64,000 nt of DNA, from the NCBI GenBank assembly GCA_038030265.1, contig CM075942.1:70250926-70314925 (forward strand). The letters run 5' to 3'. Position 1 is the first letter of the stretch, and every line of letters starts with the position of its first letter. The DNA comes from Corythucha ciliata. Taxonomy: Eukaryota > Arthropoda > Insecta > Hemiptera > Tingidae. A program made the translations under genes and the position numbers. Of this stretch, positions 35,737 through 41,700 are shown piece after piece. The notes under the pieces are model-generated. The model was not told the DNA's origin and did not search any database. It saw only the letters and a program-made list of their open reading frames with translations.

Positions 35737-38700
35737 CAGCCTGAAAAGTTGCCTTCAGAATCCGCAAATTTGCGTATATTCAGTTTTTGGTGCAAATAAG
35801 AATTGTTCTCAATCTCAACCGCGAATTAGCGCTTTTTTCAAATTGCAGGGGCGACGTGTCGTAGCGTTTCAAACCTGTAAATTGGCGAATTTTCTCAATT
35901 TCAGTCACAAATTGGCGTCTGGCGCAATTTTAGCTGTAAATTGGCGATTGATGAAGTGTGGTGTTCGTGAAAAAAATCGAGTCCGAGCTGACATCACATT
36001 CATAATGTACAACCTCAGGAAAGTTGAAAAAAGTGGTTTTCGGCATGCCGTCGAACTGTCGCTTTTTTTTCGACAAATTGCATGAAAATGAAAACCTGGC
36101 TATTTATTAACATGAGAAGCACAAATCTGGCCTTTGTTTTGAGAAAAAATCTTTTATCGGACATGTTCATCCTGTACCGAAATGTCGTTTTTGGATATAA
36201 CTTCAGAACAAGTGATTCCAGAATTTTTTTGATATTTTTTTCGGATTCCTCGTGAAATTTCCTTGCGAAGTGACGAAAATGTTTCCAAAAAATGCAACTT
36301 TTTTTGTGGCCAAAATCGTCGTTTTTAGCGAAAAAGGACCAGTAGCAAAAAATGACGGTCGAAATTGCAAAAAAGGTCCTCTAGAGCCCCTTTGTATCTT
36401 AATTGTAAATATTTGTACCAGAAAAAAAATGAGATTAAGCAAAAATTGTGGGAGGAGAAGGATCTGGCGTGACTACGTCAAAAATTATTTGTCACAGAAT
36501 CACATATAAATCTAAATCTAGTTGTTTCTTGGCATGAAAAACGCGAATAAGACCTTTGTTTTGAAGGTAAATCATTTCCCAGGCATGTTCTTCCCGTAGC
36601 ACAATAATATTTTCGGTATTAACTTCGAAACAATTGGTCCTGGAATTTTGTAACTATTTTGTTAAGATTTCTCGTTCAATTTCCATGCAAATTGACGACA
36701 ACGTTGCCGAAAACAAACCCCTTTCACTTCCATGTTACCTACGGGCATTTTTTTGCCATCTTGTATGTCCCAAGCAGCAAAGTTCATTTAAAACATATTT
36801 TTTGAATATTTCTTTCGAATATTCAAATAATATTTCTTATGTCCGCTTTTTGGGTGGTTATAAAATATTCAGAGAAAATCATTTGCAAAATATTCTTGAA
36901 ATAATATTCGAAAATATTTTCTTCAAGTATTTACAAAATATTCCCCAAGTAAGTTTCAAAAATATTTTCTCGAAGTATTCCCAAAATATTCTTCTGAAAT
37001 ATTTGAATAATATTTTTTCGAAGTATTCGCAAAATATTTTTTTGGAATATTTGTTGTATATTTTTAATGAAGGTTTTCGTCGAAATATTCATTCTTTTAT
37101 ATTTTTTTGTCGAAAAATCCATAAAAGGAGGCCAGTCACTCTGAGCCAGCGTGGCTTAAGTCCACCTCTGTAGCCATGATTTTGAGTCGATCACAAACCC
37201 TGCGCGTGACCTCTGTAAGAGAGAAAACATTAGAAAATGAATATAACAATTGGCAGAAGGAAAGTTTTTCTTACCGTTCAGAGCACGAGCCAAATTCAAG
37301 TGCTCGAAGGGCTTTTACCCTTTACATCCCGGCAGTTGTAAGTTTTTCCTAATTATTCACATAGCGATCACGTGGACCATAATTTTTTAAAAAATTAGAC
37401 CGGCTGTTTCTGCGCCACCAGCATTGACAGCTTGACACCTTTGAGATTTTTGTTAAAAGTTCGAGTGAACTAAGATGAAAATCATATCTTTATTTACCAA
37501 GTCCTCGAAAGATGCATCGTTTGTGAGGAACCCTTCCAAGGTGGTGAGTTGCTCCTCGTTGGATATCGGAAGAGTCAAGTTTGACGAAATACACCTACTG
37601 ATATAACCTGCTGGGTCGACTGCCACAGAAACGCTTAACGTACTCAAATAGCAGTTTTAGGTGCTTAGGATATCACGCAATTTTATTTTACTCATGTGTC
37701 AAGATTTTTATATCCTGCAAGAAATCTGCCAAAAAAAAAATAAAATCGAACACGTTAATACAGTAGGTTAACTCACAAAGCTTACATCGCACAAAAATGA
37801 TACTTCTGTACGTACCTTCATGTTGACGTGTGTGTTGATTTTGTGTCGGAACCAGGTCTGATCCTACAACAGAATGGTTTTTTTAAAAATGATATCAGGT
37901 AGAATGGAATATCATACAAAACCCGGACCACACGAAGAAATTTTTGAATGAATATTGCATAATGGTAATAGTAGGAATATATTCCGAGAATTTAGTGCAA
38001 ATTAAGTATTTCTCGGTAATCACATTTCTCGGTTTCACCCCAATATTGCCCGCGCAACACCAAGGAAATTAACGAGGCTGACTAATTTTTTGCCTTATTA
38101 TTGAGTTTTAATAAATGAGTTCTCTCAATTTGCTGTTAACAAATAAACTACTTTCGAATATAATGAGGAGCCGTATAACCAGTATACTTTTAAATGAATT
38201 TTTCTTCCTTAGCATAATCAAGTTGTAATTAAATTGTACTTACCCATGTCCGCTAAGTTGGATCAGGGCCTTAGAGGTGATGTCGATTAAAATTACTGGC
38301 AACGAAAAACCACAAATTCTGAAGAACTTTTGACACCCCTTCACGAAAGGGAAATGCGAAAAAGCAAGCTTGTAGCTTGAAGAATGGAGAAGATGGAAGG
38401 GCGGTACAAACGGGAGCTACAAAGCTGAAAAACGGCAGTCAGCGAATCAACCAGCCACCCCCCGAGTCCTTCTTTCTCGAACTACCCTTCTTCTTTTGAA
38501 CGCGGCCCACACGTGGAAGACGTTGAACCGTAGGCTCAAGGAAGGACGGACCTGGGACTGGGACCTCTCCCAAATTGGGACCTCTCCGGCAACTCCACGG
38601 CGATTTGCCCAGCTCCAGGGTGGGGGGATTCTACTGTCCACCACCCCCCTCTTTAGAAAACTTAAACCTATGTTTTAGTTGCTTATTTGGAATTAATTCA

Positions 38701-41700
38701 CTAGAAGACCAAAATTTGAAGGTTATTTTTGGAATAATATTATTGAGGAGGGGTGGGGGGAATAAGTAATAAAATTTTAGCGATGCACCTCAATATGTTC
38801 TCTCAACCTCTGCAAGCCTTCTTACCGCGTTTTTGTGTGTGCCGGGTGGTAAATTATGATACGTAAATCTTGTCGTTCATAAATGAGATCATAAACGAGT
38901 TCATAATCTTCTGATAATAAAGCCCCTTCTTAATTGAGAATTCGCAGCGCTCATTAAACAAAAATGATTTGCTTGGTTCCAGTATAAATATTATTTCTCA
39001 CAAATTAGGTTTTTTACTTCCATTTCCAGAAAGACGGGGTCCGTAAGAAAAGAAGTATAGTGCTCGTGGAAAATAACTATACTAAATAACTAACTATAAC
39101 TGTGCATAAATAACCATAATCAGCCACAATCTGCAAACGCGGGGGTTGTATGTCATCGTTCCGAAAAGTTCAAGCACCCCTATAAATGGTTCATTTTTTG
39201 GTGGAATTAGTAAAAATATGCATTGAATAATCTTGAAAAATATTTAGGTAATACTCATGAAAGTATATTCATATAATATTCTACGATAGTATACCAGAAA
39301 ATATTTCCACCAACACCAAAGTAGAGTATTTCAAAAATATTTTAATCAAGTTCGTTTGAAAATATAAGTTCAAAAATATTATTTTCATATTAAACAATAT
39401 TATGATACAAATATTAACGATAAATGAAAAATTAATATTCTTAAAATATGTTTTTGAGATTCTGAATATTGTCTGAATATTCGAATATTTTCTGAATGTT
39501 CAGAAAATATTATCATGCTGCTTGGGGTGTAGGTCAGAAGTGTTCGTACAAAAAAAAATGCTAACTCTGAAAAGCTCATACAATTTTTTGGTAAAACCGA
39601 AATTTCTTAGCACTTCTTTTAGTTTCTTCTAAATATCCCGAAAATGAGTTACTTTAGAGGAAAATCTTCACTCACAAAACTTGTTGAGCGATAAATTTCC
39701 AACAAACTTTGTTTGTAAAGTGGTTTTCCACGATGAATATGAAACGGGCTACAGCCTTTCGAAATTGTTGTTCCAAAATGGTCAAAGGACCTAAAATCGA
39801 AATTGTTGTTCCAAAATGGTCAAAGGACCTAAAATCGCCTGTTTTCCACTAAGTATTGCATTTTGGACTGTTTTCTATTGTTTAATTTTTTGGTGTGAAA
39901 GAACGAAAACAAACAATTGAAGGAGGATTGAAAATTGAGTGACGATAGATGGTTGTAGTCGTTGATGGATAAGGGTCGGTAATTGAAGATTAGTCGATGT
40001 GGACTGAGGGTTGATTATTGATTATGCGCGATGCAGAATTTTGGATTTAAAGTTATGAAAATTTCGGTGATTGAGGAATGAAGACTGCGGAATTTTTTGT
40101 CATCTTGTATTTATAGGTCAGAAATGTTCGAGAAGAAAATAACTCTGAAAATGCTACCTCTTCAGAGGTAAATTTTTGGCAGCCCAGAAACCAAAATTTT
40201 CCATTCTTAGCCGCGAATTAGCAATTTTCTCAATTTTTAGGCTTTCTTCCCTTAATTTTGACCCGGCTGGTTATTTTCTTTTCTTAATATTACCCGCAAA
40301 CTAGCGGTTTTTCACACTTTACCACCGCATTAGCAATTTTATATAACTTTTATAGAAATAGATTATTGCTTCTTTTCAGTTCTAGCCGTGAATTAGCTTT
40401 TTTTTTAAACATTGTACTATAGCCATGCATGAATTTGCCATTTTTCTGAATTTTAGCCACAAAAATGCCTTCAGAAGGTGCGAATTTAAATTATAAATGC
40501 ATTTTTTTTAACCAAAAAATTTATATCTATCCATTCATTTCTGCCAAAAAATCATCATTTTTAAAATTAAAAATGTCGCGACAAATTCGTGAATTATTGA
40601 TGTTTCTCAATTTTAGCGGCGAATTTTCGCTTTTTCTAAATTTTAGCAGCGTGGCAGCGTCTCCAACCCGTGCATTACCTACTGAGTTTTGTCCATTTTT
40701 GCCAAGAATCGGCGTTTGACTCAATTTAAGCTGCAAATTAGCAAATTTTTCCATTATTAACTGAGAATTAGCACTTTTCCCGCAATTTGAACTCAAAATT
40801 AACGTTTTTCTTAATTTTAGCTGCGCTAATTGGTGATTTTTTCCATTGTTGCCGCGAATTGATGATTTTCTTCATTTTGTATGCGTGAATTAACGTTTTT
40901 CCATAACTTTATATCTGCAAAATAGCGATTTTTCCCAATTTCAGCTGTGAAGTAGCGTTTTGTGCTAATTTTGCGGCCATTCAGCACCCTATTCCCTTTT
41001 TAATACGCAAATGGGCGATTTTACGCCATTTCAGATGTGAATTTTCCATTTTTGTCCAATTTTAACCTGTAAGCGTCTTTTACTAGTCAATATTATTGCG
41101 TGTTTTCTCAACTTTAACCGCGGGGTTTGCCCAAATACAACACTTTTGCGTTGATTTTCCCAATTTATTCGTAGAATGGCCTCTATGTACCGCGAATCAG
41201 CGATTTTTTTCTTAATTTTAGTCTGCAAGTTGCATCGCGAGACCACGAATCAGCCATTTGTGAATTAGCCAAATTAGCAAACTGTGACTATCCGGGGTTC
41301 CCCGTGACAGTTCGCAGGCCGGGATGTGGGGTAAAATTAGCCAAATTAGCAAATTTGACCCTGGATATTTTTCAACCCTACTCATGCGATGCGTTTGGCA
41401 TCTTGGGGCTATGCTGTTCCTGCTTCCTATCTCAAAGATCTGTTCTGACGTTCGATTGTTGGCTGGACGCACTAAAAAAATGACAGTGAACAAGAGCAAG
41501 ACGCTTGCGTGTTCCACAAATCCAGCTCTTAAAAGACGAATTGACTCTTGGCGCAGAATTGACTATAAAGGACCGTGACCATCTTACGAACTGTTTGACC
41601 CCCCCCCCCAATCATTTCTGTCAAAAAAATCTCCATTTTATATACATATAATTTTGTAATTTGAAAACCCCTCCCAAGAAAAATTCCTGGGCACGCGCCA

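Larger units (their letters stand above)
35953..40092. repeat. Dispersed repeat R1, copy B, interrupted
   Basis: R1 sequence at 35,953-36,768 continues at 39,527-40,092. In copy A the corresponding point (TTGTATGTTTAGGTC near 26,615) is uninterrupted, giving an empty site. Copy B lacks copy A's internal 300-bp duplication. Near 39,776-39,835 a 38-bp segment (GAAATTGTTGTTCCAAAATG) is repeated in tandem. Confidence 0.75.

Noticed and set aside
36252..36509. Open frames within repeat R1 as genes
   Set aside because: Similar frames occur in both R1 copies only because the DNA is repeated; they are short, interrupted differently and resemble no family.
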